64,000 nucleotides of DNA from Shinisaurus crocodilurus (GCA_021292165.1 JAHFWL010001280.1:38011-102010); one strand, 5' to 3'; shown: positions 31,146 through 43,280, counted from the stretch's first letter. The notes: generated from the letters alone by a model not told the origin. Program-made: numbers and translations.

Positions 31146-33030
31146 AGTGGGGCCAGTTGAGGGGGCTGGGAGGAAACGAAAGCCTCGGCGCCTAGATGCC
31201 TAGATACTTCCCTCTTGTTTCCCAGTCACCCCATTTTGGCTACAATCCTGGCGGCAGCGGTCACCGCTTGAGTTTGGTATTAGGAGCAATTAAAAAAAAA
31301 TCCCTAACATCTAGATAATTCTAATACCACAGAAGGAGAGGTAATATTACACAGATTTATTTTTCTGAATACAACAGATGCTTAATGACACTACCTTTGT
31401 TGCGAGGCTCAGGGCTGTTTCACCAAATCAAAAGGCATACAAGGCTCTTAAAGAGACCTCTTCTGGCTGAAACTGATATTTTGCTAACAGGATGCTCTTA
31501 ACAGCACAGTCAAAACAGGGAGGTAGAATGGAACCTGCTCTTACTTAGCTTCTGTTATCCAGCCAACTCCATTTCTTATGTGGACCTGGGTTTTTGTTTT
31601 GTCCTAACAATACTCGACAATAATAATCATAGAAAGCCTGGACCCCAGCTATGGAGTGAACAGCCTCTGCAGTTTCCCCCCAAATCCAACAGATTGCCAC
31701 ATATCTTGCTAAGAGGAGTATCAGTAAGAGAGGACTAAAACCATGTTTGCTCTCATGCCCTTCCTGGTAAATACTACCAAGTTACTGTTTCTCTATGCAG
31801 GTGTAGCAACCAGACCATACAGTAGGAATACAGTTCTGTGTTCTAACACTTTACAGAAAAGTGAGTGAATGTGCATTAGCATGAATTAGCTATGAGTGAA
31901 GGCAGCCATAAGCTTCTCCACGGATGGAGCAAACCAAAGTGGGAACAAGGAAGTACAATCTCCCTCACTCACCCATCACTAAAAAGGGTATGTTTGGCTG
32001 CAGATCTAGCTAACATGGAACCTCATGTGTGTGAGAAAAAGAGTCATAGAAAGTTTTCTACATCCCACATACCTTGCTACATATTCAAATTCTGCCTTCA
32101 CATTATTTATGAGATCCAGCCTTCTATATCCAGCCTCCATAACATCTGCCACCCTATTCTGTTCAAAATGCTTTTCTGCTTGTTGTTTTCCTTTAAAACT
32201 GATCATCTAATCTTGCTATTCCACTATCTATTGGAATCCTTGCACAGGCTTCCCCTCACACAAGTCAACCCATGTGCCGGTTTCATTTTTATGCCACACA
32301 CTTTGTGCAAGCCTTTTGTGAAGCAGTCTTTAACTGGGCCTCACACATTTTCTAGTAACATAATCACCCACTGCACTTTAAAAATTGCTGATCTATTTAG
32401 AAAAGCAAGACTTATTTTAGGAGACAACCTCAGCATTTACCAATAAATATTTTCCCAACTTTTTACAAACTATGAGATTGTTCTATTCTGCTATATTTCA
32501 CCCTCCCGGCCCTCTCTGTGCCAAGGCCCTGCCATCCAAGATAGAAGATGCAGAAGAACAAGAAATTTGTTAGTAGCTTCTATATTCTTTTGTTGAAAAT
32601 AATAAAAAGGAACAGGGCTTAGTGCAAGGTATAAATACCTTCCCTTTATGTTTACCAGGAGGAGGACTAAGGCTAGCATTCAGACTGTAAAATGACAGGT
32701 TCTTAAATATGCTCTAGAGAAAATATATTAGTGAGGGTTTGTTCTGGAACAAACATTTTGTCAAGTGGATACAAGCTCTAGGGCTTAGGATAAAAGACAC
32801 AGGGAAGCCTAGTACCCATTCATATTTTCAACCCACCATATTGAGCAATGTGTTTTTAGAGTCACATTAATTCAGTCATAGTTATCCTAGACACCAGATA
32901 AGACCATCACCTCTAGTATTGTCCAGCTCAATCCTGGATTATTGCTACATATCCAGTATGTACCAGCCCTTCTAATAATCATTCTTTTCCAGCACAGATG
33001 GAAATTACTCATAATACTAGAACCCGGGGT
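31146..33030. other. Intergenic or VRTN upstream, no recognised feature
   Basis: A 184-codon open frame at 31892-32446 has no recognisable domain. No repeat family identified. Confidence 0.35.
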
Positions 33031-33370
33031 CATCCCATGAAGCTGAATGGTGGGAGATTCAGGACAGATAAAACAAAGTGCTTCTTCATATAGCACATAG
33101 TTAAACTATGGAACTTGGATAGCTTTAAAAGGGGACTAGACAAATTCAGGGAGGATAAGGCTACCAATGGCTACTATATATTACTTCCAGTATCAGAGGC
33201 AGTATGCCTCTCAATACCAGTTGCTGGGGAACACGAACGGGAGGGTGCTGTTGCACCCCTGTCTTATTTGTGGGCTTCCCACAAGCAGCTGGTTTCCACT
33301 GTGTGAACAGAATGCTGGGCCAGATAGGCCCTTGGTCTGATCCAGCAGAGCACCTCTTACGTTCTTACTG
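33031..33370 (+). mobile_element. CR1-related LINE 3' end
   Basis: A remnant of the ORF2 end (SFKRGLDKFREDKATNGYY near 33120-33176) is followed by a 3' untranslated part: 'CAGTTGCTGGGGAACACGAA', 'GGGAGGGTGCTGTTGCA', and 'CCCTTGGTCTGATCCAGCAG'. Tails of the same family lie at 6010-6170 and, inverted, at 59795-59925. Confidence 0.7.
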
Positions 33371-34670
33371 TTTCCATGCACACACACTTCTGGGGCTTCT
33401 TGCAGCTTCCCTGTTCTTCTCCAATCACTTGGATATTGATTAAAACATAGGCACAGAAGGGCCTAAGAACCCAAATGTTCATTTCAAAGTTCATTATGTT
33501 TCTCATTATTGCAAAAGCTTGATAAAGGGTGGTGGATGGGGCAATGCAAGTTCAACAGCCCTTGAGACTTGAATGCCCCATGAAGCTTTCATATCTTAGT
33601 GTACATTATAACAGCAGTACAAAAACTAGAAGCAAAAGGCACTCACACTTATGGGTTGCAGTGCATACTGTAACATGCAGTGCTGCTTTCCGTGAAGGGC
33701 TTCATTTATCAGGCTGCCTTCCCCATAAATGGCACCTCAACTGCCAATAGTAGTACACTAAAAAAAACAACACTTCTCTCTTCCAGGAAAAAATGGGACC
33801 CAAATGCATTTTGAATGGTTTAGCTCTAGGGATTCAGTCAGGAGTACTATTTAGGAAGGGCAAGAAGGCAGAATTTTCTCATCTCCATCCCTCTGTAATT
33901 CATACTACTTGTCACTGCTCCCCAAAAGCATGTATGTTGCTGGCTAACTCACTAGTTCTACACACACCCACACCACGGTTCTAAACAATTAAAAGAGACT
34001 GTTCTAAACCATTAAAAAAGATTTCTGCAGTAAGTATGCATGCCAAAGAAACAAATCTCTTTGCTTAGGAAAAAAACACCTGTTAGTATTGCTGTAGTTA
34101 TTATTACGATCAGCATGCTGATCAATTGACAAGTCAAATATTGTCAATTGAGACCGATTATTTGACTGCAGTCAAATATGCTATGAACCCGTGATGCTTG
34201 AAGAATTGGCCTGCTGACAACTTAGCATAACTGCCTTAATTTTGTTTTGCTTCTCAATAATTTCCAGAGGGGTAGCCCTCTGTTAGTCTGTTGCAGCAGA
34301 AACAAAGGGCCTTGTGGCATCTTAAAGACTTACAAATTTGAAGTCTTATGCCATAATAAATTTATTAGTCTTTAAAGGTACCTTGTTGTTTTTCAATAGC
34401 TGCTGTTACTTGGTTTAAATAAATAAATGTGTAACTGTAGGCCAACATTGGTAATCCAGGATAAAAGCCAAAGAGAAGAACGGTTCAGTGAATCATTAAC
34501 ATTGATAGAAAGCACACTGTTAAACAATATAATCATTAAATTACATTTTTAAAAACTATTTAACAGATAAGAAATTAACATATGTATCAAACATTTTGAT
34601 GATTAAAGTATCTTGACCAATCAATTGACCATTTTTTTTAATGGGTCAAATGCCAATATCCCTGTTATAA
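33371..34670. other. Mostly unique; MITE remnant at 34262-34398
   Basis: 34262-34398 is a decayed copy of the MITE at 318-565 ('AGTCTGTTGCAGCAGAAACA', 'CTTGTGGCATCTTAAAGACT'). No gene elsewhere. Confidence 0.45.
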
Positions 34671-34674
34671 GGTA

Positions 34675-34913
34675 CAGTAGTACCTTGGATTGCAAGCATA
34701 ATTCGTTCCGGAACCGTGCTTGTAATCCAAAACACTCTTATATCAAAGCGAGTCTCTGGCGGGCATGAGCGGGGCCAATTTCGGCCTGCTCGAAGCGAGC
34801 AGTTACATCCCTACGACTTGCAAGACCTTGCTTGTTTATCAAGTCAAAAAAAATTTAAAAAAATTTTTTTAAACGCTCTCAGGCCAAGTTACTCGCAATC
34901 CAAGGTATTACTG
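34675..34913. mobile_element. Tigger/pogo-like MITE, copy 2
   Basis: Ends CAGTAGTACCTTGGATTGC and GCAATCCAAGGTATTACTG, with TA at 34673-34674 and 34914-34915. It shares 'CTTGTAATCCAAAACACTC' with copy 3. Confidence 0.8.
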
Positions 34914-34934
34914 TATAAAAAGAAAACACAATAA

Positions 34935-35360
34935 GGGTGCAATCCTATGGCCCTCCGACCTTGCCTGGGGGGGCCATAGGATTGGTCGGACTCCCCACTA
35001 TGACCTCAGAAATCCCTTCTGAGGTCGCAGTGGGGATTCTGAGCAGGGAACACCTGCCCCCTCCCCCACCTCATAGCTGGCGTGGTTCTTTCTGTGCCAA
35101 CTGGGAACCGAAGATGGAAGACCGTCATCGATTCTGGGGGCGAGGACGGAGGGACCATTGTCATAAGAAGAATCCAGGCGGTGCCTCAGCCTCTTCTCCT
35201 CGGGAGGAGGTGTAATGAATTTAGATGACCAAAATCGGCCGACTAAATGTTTCTGAGGGCGAGGGGAGCATGGCGGCAATCCTATGCTCTGTGCTTCTCC
35301 CGCACACAATTGCTTGCCTGTAATCCTCCAGGTTCAGAGGGTTACAGGCACCCAGCCACA
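34935..35360. mobile_element. Harbinger-like MITE, inverted relative of 16017-16485
   Basis: The left end GGGTGCAATCCTATGGCC is preceded by TAA (34932-34934). Inside are 'GACTCCCCACTATGACCTC' and its inverse. The right part ('GGTTCAGAGGGTTACAGGC') mirrors the left part of the 16-kb copy. The right end is unclear. Confidence 0.6.
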
Positions 35361-35470
35361 TAGGGTGGTGCTGCCCATGTACAAACTGCTTTTTGTAGTT
35401 CAGTCTTGAATATATCCAACCTTTAAGGCCTTTAAACTTAGGCATCAATCTTGCTTCATTCTGCCACTAA

Positions 35471-35893
35471 GGGAGTGATCCTATGGCCCCTATACAGCAT
35501 CTGAGAGGCCATTGGACTTTTTGGATTCCCAGATCCAAGGTCGGAGATGGTGCTCTGACCTTGGAGCTAGGAATCAGAGCTCTGGCCCCCTCCCCCTCAT
35601 GGCCAGCGCAGAAAGATCCACACCGGCTGCTCTCCAAGGTCAGGAAAGCAACTTGGGAGTGGTAAGAGCGGGAGGGGGGAGGATACAAGGTATACTGCAG
35701 CTGCTACAGCCTCCTGCTCTCCCCCTCCGAGACACTCCAACTAGATGGGTGAAAAAACTCATATAACAATCATGCAAAGCGGGAGGAGGGGGAGGCGAAG
35801 ATCGCCTCCACTGCTCCTCCCACTCCGCACTGGATGCCCGTAAGTCTCTGAGTTCGGGGGGGGGCTTATGGGCATCCCAATAGGATTGTACCC
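35471..35893. mobile_element. 423-bp Harbinger-like MITE with TAA duplication
   Basis: Left GGGAGTGATCCTATGGCC and right TAGGATTGTACCC are flanked by TAA at 35468-35470 and 35894-35896. The core differs from the neighbouring 34935 element. It is non-coding. Confidence 0.75.
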
Positions 35894-36249
35894 TAAATCT
35901 CTTTACTCCCTCCCACTGAAATGGTACCCTGTATCTAGCCAATATGAAACTGTGGACTGGGTACCTTCCCACTTATTGTGGGGTGCTTCTAGATGGATGG
36001 GTCCTAGTACTACCAATTAGCAGTCATTGCGCAACTATTCCGTTTTCTCCTCCTTAACGGATTTCCAGTGGTTAAGAAAAAAGACAAAAGAAGCAGTGGA
36101 AAACACGGGAGGGTTACAAGCAGACGACAACATTGTTTGGACCCCCATAAAATTCAGATAATGAGGCCAGGCTATTGCACAATGGAAGCCTCATTTGAAA
36201 GCACCCTGGCCACAATATATTCCAGAATAGCCATATCAAATCTGTTACA

Positions 36250-37072
36250 GTGAGAAGATGATACCATACAAAACTAGAATTGGTTCGTGCAGAACTGGGT
36301 GTAATGACCATAAAGGCTGAAGCCCTCAGATTAGCCTTGCTTTTTCGGTTAAAAATCATTTTTAAGCGGGTGTCAGAATTTATTTTGGGGTTATTAGAAG
36401 AGATGGGTCAAAACTCATGGAAGCAAAAGATGCAATTGGCTGTTATGAGTCTGGGATTCTCTACTTCTTTTCTTTTAACTCAAGGATATGATAGAGCCAA
36501 AGTGATATTGATTCAAAGACTTAAGGACACTGAGATGCAATCCCAGATTGCTGGGATTATGGTCTGTCAGTCAAACACTTTTTATGCCTCTTTTATCCCA
36601 TCATATTTATCCCTCCCAAAATATTTGGTAGACTTGCCAAACATTAAAATGAGGGTAGCCTTTACTCGGGCAAGATTAAATGTTTTTCCTTTGGCTGATT
36701 GGGTGGGTCGTCTTAAAGGGATTCCTAAGAAGGATAGAGTATGTGATTGCAATTCAGTATCAGTTGAAGATATAACTCACATACTCTTACACTGTTCAAT
36801 TTATAATGATCTTAGAATTAAATATATTTCTCCATTGATAAAACCATTGAAGGGAAGGTCATCATTTGCAAAGGTATGTTTCCTGTTGTCTAATGTTGAC
36901 AAGTATATATCCTATAGAACATCCAAATTCCTTGTAAATGTTTTACAAATGTATACTGTAAAAACCTAATGTTATACGGGAAATTATTTAATTTCTGAAG
37001 GTCTATTAACTAAGTTTTGATCGTGTATAATGGCAAATTGCTATGATACAATAAAGTTGTTGTTGTTGTTGT
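36250..37072 (+). pseudogene. LINE ORF2 C-terminal fragment with 3' UTR
   Basis: A 230-codon frame (about 36259-36969) reads LVRAELGVMTIKAEALRLAL, then a CxC..H..C knuckle-like segment (RVCDCNSVSVEDITHILLHC). Both are typical of the end of non-LTR ORF2 proteins. After the stop come AATAAAG and a (TTG)n tail ending at 37072. The reverse transcriptase is missing. I cannot assign the clade. It is 5' truncated and not a host gene. Confidence 0.75.
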
Positions 37073-39640
37073 GATGCTCCCTTCATGCAATTCATGCGTG
37101 AAGGGGACTCTGACAGCCATAAATGTGAAATTTTTAATCATATTTGTAATGACGTCACTGTTTTAGCCTGTCTGTATGTGCATATGTATGCTTTTTAAAC
37201 TTTGGGTATCCAATATTTTAACCCTTTTTTTCCCTTTTAATTCACCTGTACTGTACTGCTGGCCCCAGTGGGGCGTGCCACAGCCTGGTTGGCTAGTGCA
37301 CATACAAATAAAATTGAATTGAATTGATGATACCATAGCATCTTGAAGACTACCGGTATGTTTTATTCATCGGATGCATGAATCTAACTGAGAAAGTGTT
37401 ACATTAAAACACTGATTTAGCTTATCCCCCATTTCACCTTAACCCATCAGCTGGTAATGGAGACCACCCTTTTCACTACAATGTACACAAACGACAAAAT
37501 AGGTTAGTGACAATGGAACCTAAAAAGCCAGGTAGTTTTAAAATGCTTTGCATTTTTCCAAATAGCAATTCACTTAAATCACAGACAGCTGAATCCTAAC
37601 TATGCTTGCTTAGAAGTCCCATTCACTTCAATTGGACTTTACTTGGAAGCAGGGGTACAAAGGATTGCAAGCATTAATTTTGAAAATTTGGTATGGCAAC
37701 TCGTTGTTTCCCCTAAGCAACTGCACTGAAAATGCTGCAGGTTTTTGAAAGAGGGCACACAACGGTTATCACGCATTAAAGCAAATGCATGAACCAAACC
37801 TGAAAGCAGAGGTTTATCTCTGGAGTTACCAGGCCTGCAAAGATTTTTCAAGATCTCCCTGAGGCCACGAAGCCATTCTGGGTTAGGACCCCAAGTAAGG
37901 CAAACAGTGTCAAGAGAGCTCTGCCTGGATCCAGCCAGTTCTTCACCAACAGCACAAAAACCAGGCCACAGCCAGGCAAGGGCCTTGGAAGATTTCATTA
38001 CCTCTTCCAGTCCAAGAACACCCTTCAGTGAGGTCCTGACTCTTGAACGACAACCCAGCCATGGAATTCAAAGTTGCGCTCCCTCTACTGGTCACTCCTG
38101 ACCTAAAACAACGCGGAGAACCCAACGGGATATTTTCAAAAGAGGGGGCGGGTGGCATAGAAATAAACTTGGGCATGAGCTTGATATTTATATTCAGTGT
38201 AAAACACAAGTAAGCGGCTGAGTGCTTGGGCAGAGGACGGAAATAGGCTGGAAGTGAACAAATCCATTGCCCTTTAAAACAAGAAGCGCCTTTTCTAAAC
38301 TTTTTAAAACGCCCTGAGACAAATTGCACAGGGTTTATGCGAAAAGGATTCTCCTGCTCGACTCAAGAGATGGTGAGGTAGGCACCATCCCACAAGAGGG
38401 CGGCCAGAAGCCCCGTGAAATCGCTTTAGCAGATTCTCCTGAAACAAAGGCTGCACATGGAGGGAGAATTTGAAAAGAAACGAAATAAATGAATACTTGA
38501 ACCAGAGAGCCGCCCACAACGTATGGAGCAGGAGAAAGAGACTGGGGCTTGACTAGCAGCTGCACCATTCACCCGCTGCTTGTCCAAAAGTAGTAACACA
38601 CAGCGCAACCGTAGGCATGTTTACTCAGATGTAAGCCCCAGTGAGTTCAACAGGACCTACTCCCTAGCAAATGTGCGTACGATTACAGCCTTAATTACAC
38701 AACCCCGTTCCTACACAAGCTTTCCTTAGGTTTGAGTTTGCACTGGCCTGCATGTAGATTATTTGGAATTCTGCTCAAATCTTGGGGGGTGGGGGTGGGG
38801 GTAAAACTTGGTAATCCACATTCCCTCAAGAAACCGGCTTGTAGACTTCGGAAGTTCCTTCAAACTCACCTTTATTTGTGGAGCAAAGCCCTGATGCTCA
38901 CCCCAACCAGTTCTAAGGTGCTCCTTGCCTTGGTCTCTCTGCAAGGCTGTTTCCTGGACATTTAAATCTTGAAGCAGGAAGCGCAGCGACCTCCACCATT
39001 TCAGCTGTGTGCCACATTCAGACTGGAACTGGTTTCAGATCTGGAGTGAACCAATTGGAGTGGCTGACTTGTGTGTGAAAGGGTCTCGGCTCCACCTCCC
39101 ACCCCCCACCAGGAAATAGTCCATCCCCATGTGCTCTTATATCCAAGATGAAAGGAGTTTAGATTCAGAGGTCATTTCCAAAGCTAAAGTGAGTATTGCT
39201 ATTGTCTAAAACACTTTATGCAACAGGGCTTCTTAAAGAGACATGCGCCTTTACTCTTAAGTACCATCAGACTTTTCAGAACCTGAGCAAAGCGAAACAG
39301 AAAGAACGAGTTGGGGAAGGAAGCCAAAATACAAAGGCAGAAAAAAAGAACCCATGCCTGTGGATGGAAACCATGTAGAGCAAAATTGGTTTGGACGCAG
39401 TATTGGTGACTGCTTCTTTCATCTGCTCCTGTTGTTTCTACAGTTATCTAGAAAGGGGGAAACAAAGGACCAGAATATTCTTGTGTATTCTAGCTCAACC
39501 CACACATACGGGTTCTCTCTTTTCCCCTGCCCCAATATTGCTCCATTAATTCAGGGAAACAGAATGGTTTTTAGAGGTGGGGATGGGGGTGGGGGCAGGG
39601 GACGGGAATGTTGAAACTTTCCCTATGGAATACATTGGGA
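37073..39640. other. LINE tail, two short MITEs, otherwise unique
   Basis: At about 37080-37330 another LINE 3' end finishes with 'CAAATAAAATTGAATTGAAT'. 37585-37672 and 38604-38690 are 'CAATCCTATGC..' MITEs. 38100-38600 is mildly GC-richer with a GGGGGCGGG box near 38145 and could hold a noncoding exon, but nothing proves it. No coding gene seen. Confidence 0.4.
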
Positions 39641-39644
39641 CTGG

Positions 39645-39772
39645 GAAATTTTATTTATTCATTCATTATATTTATACGCCGCCTTTTTTCCTGCAAGGAA
39701 CCGAAGGCAGCTCACATAATCCTCCTCCATTTTATCCTCACAACCACCCTGTGAGGTAGGTTGTGGATGAAA
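39645..39772 (-). mobile_element. tRNA-SINE 3' half
   Basis: On the minus strand: 'ACCTACCTCACAGGGTGGTT', 'GAGGAGGATTATGTGAGC', 'GGTTCCTTGCAGGAAAAAAG', 'GGCGGCGTATAAATATAATG'. It is the tail half of the SINE at 17370-17608. Confidence 0.8.
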
Positions 39773-39965
39773 GGTGCACTTCAATTTTAGGGTGGAGCAT
39801 GACTTTTTAAAAAAAAAGTGGCACCAAGTGAGTTTTGATCAACACCTTGAATTCTGGGGAAATTGTAAAACAATTCACCCAAACTGTGCTTTTCTCTGAT
39901 TCAGTGCATCCCATTCTAAAATATAAACCTAGAAACATAAATTAACTATAGCCTTAATGTTCCTT

Positions 39966-40083
39966 TAGCTCAGCTTTCCCCAACCTGGTGCCTTCCAGAT
40001 GTTTTGGACTACAACTCCCAGGATTCCTGACTCTTGGCTATGAAGTCAAAAACATCTGGAGGGCACCAGGTTGGGGAAGGCTG
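39966..40083. mobile_element. Foldback hAT MITE
   Basis: Arms 'CAGCTTTCCCCAACCTGGTG' and 'CACCAGGTTGGGGAAGGCTG' surround 'CAACTCCCAGGATTCC'. No target duplication evident. Confidence 0.75.
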
Positions 40084-40562
40084 AGCCGGAGTACCTGCTG
40101 CCAGCAGAAGGCTGTTCTAGCTAGTTTCAGTTAAAGTGAAAGCCCAGCAATACAACAGAGTAGATGTGGCTTGTGTCCATCTAACACGCTTTAGTTTTCT
40201 TTCTTATGCTGTCTTTTGGAAAGGTCTGGCCCAAGACTTCCTTGCACCATTTTATCAAGAAGATTAAGCCCATCTAGTGAGCTCACAGCTATGGAGGGAT
40301 TTGAACCCAGGTCTCTCTGGTTCAAGTTGTGAAAAGAATACATAATATATGTCCCCTCACTGGGGAGCTGGCCATGCACCATTATATTCTAGCAAGTTTC
40401 TTCCCTTTCTTTGTGGGTAACTGGAGATTTGGTGTCATAAATGCCAAAGGAATGTCTGCCACAGAACTGCCTATAAATATTCTGAGCCAGGGACAAATTC
40501 TAAAATTGGCCTGCTGTCCTTGCTTCTTGAGGGGATGACTCCCTTTCCAATCTATCTATCTA

Positions 40563-41236
40563 TCTATATATAAAAGAAGAAGTCCTGACTGACTGACTCA
40601 TCAACGCCCAGCTCAAACCGTTTAATCTAGGAACATGAAATTTTGAAGGAACATTGCTTTTATGACGTAGACACCCACTAAGGAAGGATTTTTGGAAATT
40701 CTGTCCCCAAGGGGGTGAAGAAAGGGGGCAAAATCACCCCACTTTCATATCTCCTATGGGCAAAACAACAGGGGAGCAGTTTTGCAAATCGACCTCACCT
40801 CATAATTGCTGCAGGAGCCAATAGGAGCAGTTATGCAAATAGCCCATATGACACTTAGAATGTTCATATGAATTCCTGCAGGGGCCAATAGGGGTGGGTA
40901 TGCAAATCTCCCCTAGGCCATTTAGAATGTTCTCTGAGGGGGTGAAAAGGGAGGGAAACTTTTTAAATGACTGAATAACTGTTGTGTGTGTGGGGGGGGT
41001 CGTCGCATAGGCTCCATCACATTTTGACGGATCTACCCCAAACTTGGCACGGTCACTCTTCATCACCTGTAGACTCTCAGGATTAACCTGACTTTTCTTT
41101 CAGATCAGATATTTCTGTCAGAAAAGTGTTCTGCTGCCAGCAGCCTAAACGTTACACTTTCAGTCAGAGACACTGAATCTTTTCCATTGTACCAAATCCT
41201 AAAATCCACGCGAGCGCAGCCGTGGGCAACAGCTAG
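40563..41236 (+). mobile_element. Non-autonomous Helitron
   Basis: The 5' end is TCTATATATAAAAG, preceded by A. The 3' end is CTAG followed by T, so the element sits between A and T as Helitrons do. Just before the end is a perfect hairpin, CCACG (41206-41210) with CGTGG (41221-41225), followed by GCAACAG and CTAG. There are no terminal inverted repeats and no target duplication. At 674 bp it has no Rep/helicase ORF. The exact 5' end is uncertain because of TCTA repeats from 40551. Confidence 0.85.
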
Positions 41237-41338
41237 TCATAGTATATAATCTCCCTTCAGAAAATGGCAACAGTAGGTAAAAGGTATAAGGTTGCTGAAG
41301 AAGCCCATGAAGGAGCACATGGCTTAGTTACCCTAGAA

Positions 41339-41473
41339 CAGGGGTGGACAACTTGTGGCCCTCCAGATGTTTTGGCCTATAACTCCCATGATCCCTCACC
41401 ATTAGCTATGCTGGGCTAGGGCCAATGGAAGTTGTAGGCCAACATATCCGGAGAACAAGAAGTTGCCTAGAGT
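41339..41473. mobile_element. Foldback MITE, 'CAGGGGTGGACAACTTGTGG' type
   Basis: The left arm 'CTTGTGGCCCTCCAGATG' matches the type seen at 59244-59372. The right arm is degraded. Confidence 0.6.
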
Positions 41474-41497
41474 TTGGCTCAGTTTACTCTCCCAGGC

Positions 41498-41715
41498 TAT
41501 ATGAGGGTGTTACCTAATTGATCACTGGATTCCAGTGTAGTACAGAGAATAAAATGTTGGATTAGGACCTGTATTCAATTGCTTACTCAGCCATGGTCTT
41601 ACAGGGTGACCTTGAACAAGTCTGCATAAGATCTAGATATGTAAAAGATTAATGGCCAGCTTTGTTGTGAGGGTGAACAAGATAAGGTTTGTAAAGCACC
41701 TTGAAAATGAAACTA
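41498..41715 (+). mobile_element. Old tRNA-type SINE
   Basis: It keeps the SINE order: 'TCCAGTGTAGTACAGAG', a diverged B-box region, 'GGTGACCTTGAACAAGTC', then 'TTGTGAGGGTGAACAAGAT' and 'GTAAAGCACCTTGAAAATG'. It is older than the other SINE copies. Confidence 0.55.
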
Positions 41716-42959
41716 ACCCGAATCCCTTTGAAATCAGAAGCGCTGTATTTTAAAATCAATGGAGATGCAACCCAGTAGGAGACCCAAGACATTCAGACAG
41801 ACTTGTCAGTGAAATACTATTAATAAAGGAAATTTGTATGTGAGTCGTGATCACTAATTATTCATACAATTTTTTTGGTAGCAATGCTAATATCAATGCT
41901 GGACCTCAGTGTACTATGCAGGTCACAACCAGAAGCTATCAAGCTACTAGCCTGTGTTCAGGGGCAAGGATACTGCTGAATTGGCTAGATCAGTAACACA
42001 AGAGCTGGAAAAGACAAAAGAGAACCATTATGTACAGGGAACTTTCAATTAATAAACAAGTAGTTAGCATTTTCTATCACTGGTGTGGATCTCTCTTTCC
42101 TGGGGTTTAGTTAGTGTGAGATAAACATGATCTTTATCACTGGGTTTTGAGGAACTGGGTTGCACGATGACAAAACATTATACCTTGGTTACTAGCCGTA
42201 GTGTTGTTTTGCATTTATTTGTAGTACAGTCATGCTGTAATTCTGTAACCTGGATTTAGATACTGAACCAAGCAGAGCAATCCACAAACACCATGTGAGG
42301 TAAAACCAGGACAAGGTTTATTCTGGTAGCATTTTACAACAAGATTAGGGAAATGAGAGCAGCACACAAAATAAAGAGAGAGACACTTTGGCACACAGAA
42401 ATAGAGCTACAAAATAACAAAACCTGATTCCTTAATATCTCTCAGGCACTCAACTAATTACCTGAGGTTCAGTCCTCTTCCAGGGTTAGATCCAGCACAG
42501 CCCTGCCGCCCGGGGGGAACTATTCCATCTACCCGAAGGTCCGAAATAGGTTAGCCCTCCACAGGGCCTGCCTTCACTAGAGCCCTCATTCAGCTAGTTT
42601 CACCAGGAACTACCTGGGGTCGGTTCTTGATGCCCCCCCCCGAAGGCTTGGGGCCTCTGCTTGGCCCGCCATTACTCTACAGTAACCATGAGGGCCCAAA
42701 GACAAGAAAGACAAAGACACACAGGCTACACGTTGGGAAATAGCTCTTCCCCCCTCCCCCTTTCTGTAGCTTTCCTGTCTTCAGCCAATTAAATTGAACT
42801 TCACCTGGCCAGGCAGGGGGAGGGAGACTCATGAGTCGTGACTCATGGCTTACTGGGCCTGAACTACATTTGCATATGAAAGCCCTAGACCGGCGCCATG
42901 CCCCATCCTATGCTTTATGCACCTTTCGCCTCCTCCCAGCCCCCCCAACTGGCCTTACT
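41716..42959. other. Intergenic; possible LTR-like end on minus strand
   Basis: On the minus strand 'AATAAACCTTGTCCTGG' near 42321 resembles the polyadenylation region of an LTR, with GC-richer sequence upstream to about 42850. No second LTR, primer-binding site or coding remnant was seen, so this is only a suspicion. Confidence 0.25.
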
Positions 42960-43036
42960 TGGTTTACACATGAGGAGGCGTGTGTGTGTGTGTGTGTGTG
43001 CATGCAGGAACCCTCAAAGGCTCGTTTCTTCACACA
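42960..43036 (+). repeat. (GT)n-bearing repeat unit
   Basis: 'TTACACATGAGGAGGC', a (GT)n run (about 42979-43000), then 'GCATGCAGGAACCC', 'TCGTTTCTTCACACATG'. It matches, on the opposite strand, the units at 30945-31145 and ends exactly where a Tigger-like MITE begins. Confidence 0.6.
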
Positions 43037-43280
43037 TGCCTTGGATTAAGAGCATAATTGGTTCCGGAAACTTGCTTGTAATCCAAAACACTCTTATATC
43101 AAAATGAAATCCCCCCAAAAAAATTTGTACAGAGATTTTTAATTTAAGCCGTACTACAGTACTTGTATCGCAAGACGTCGCTTGTATATCAAGTAAAAAA
43201 TAAATAAATAAATATTTAAAAATTTGCTTGTCTTGCAAAACGCTCTCAAACCAAGTTACTTGCAATCCAAGGTATTACTG
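43037..43280. mobile_element. Tigger/pogo-like MITE, copy 3, left end clipped
   Basis: The right end CAATCCAAGGTATTACTG is intact. The left starts at 'GCCTTGGATTAAGAGC' without the CAGTA tip, where the GT repeat unit joins. Confidence 0.75.

Noticed and set aside
31892..32446. 184-aa plus-strand ORF
   Set aside because: No recognisable domain, no splice-site or regulatory context, and AT-rich with chance-like composition.
38100..38600. Possible VRTN promoter or 5' noncoding exon
   Set aside because: Slight GC rise and one GC box only. No splice donor or start-site evidence I could defend.
42250..42850. Possible solo LTR, minus strand (similar hints at 6740-6815 and 52805-52870)
   Set aside because: Only an AATAAA-plus-context resemblance. 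No TG..CA pair, target duplication or internal coding remnants found.
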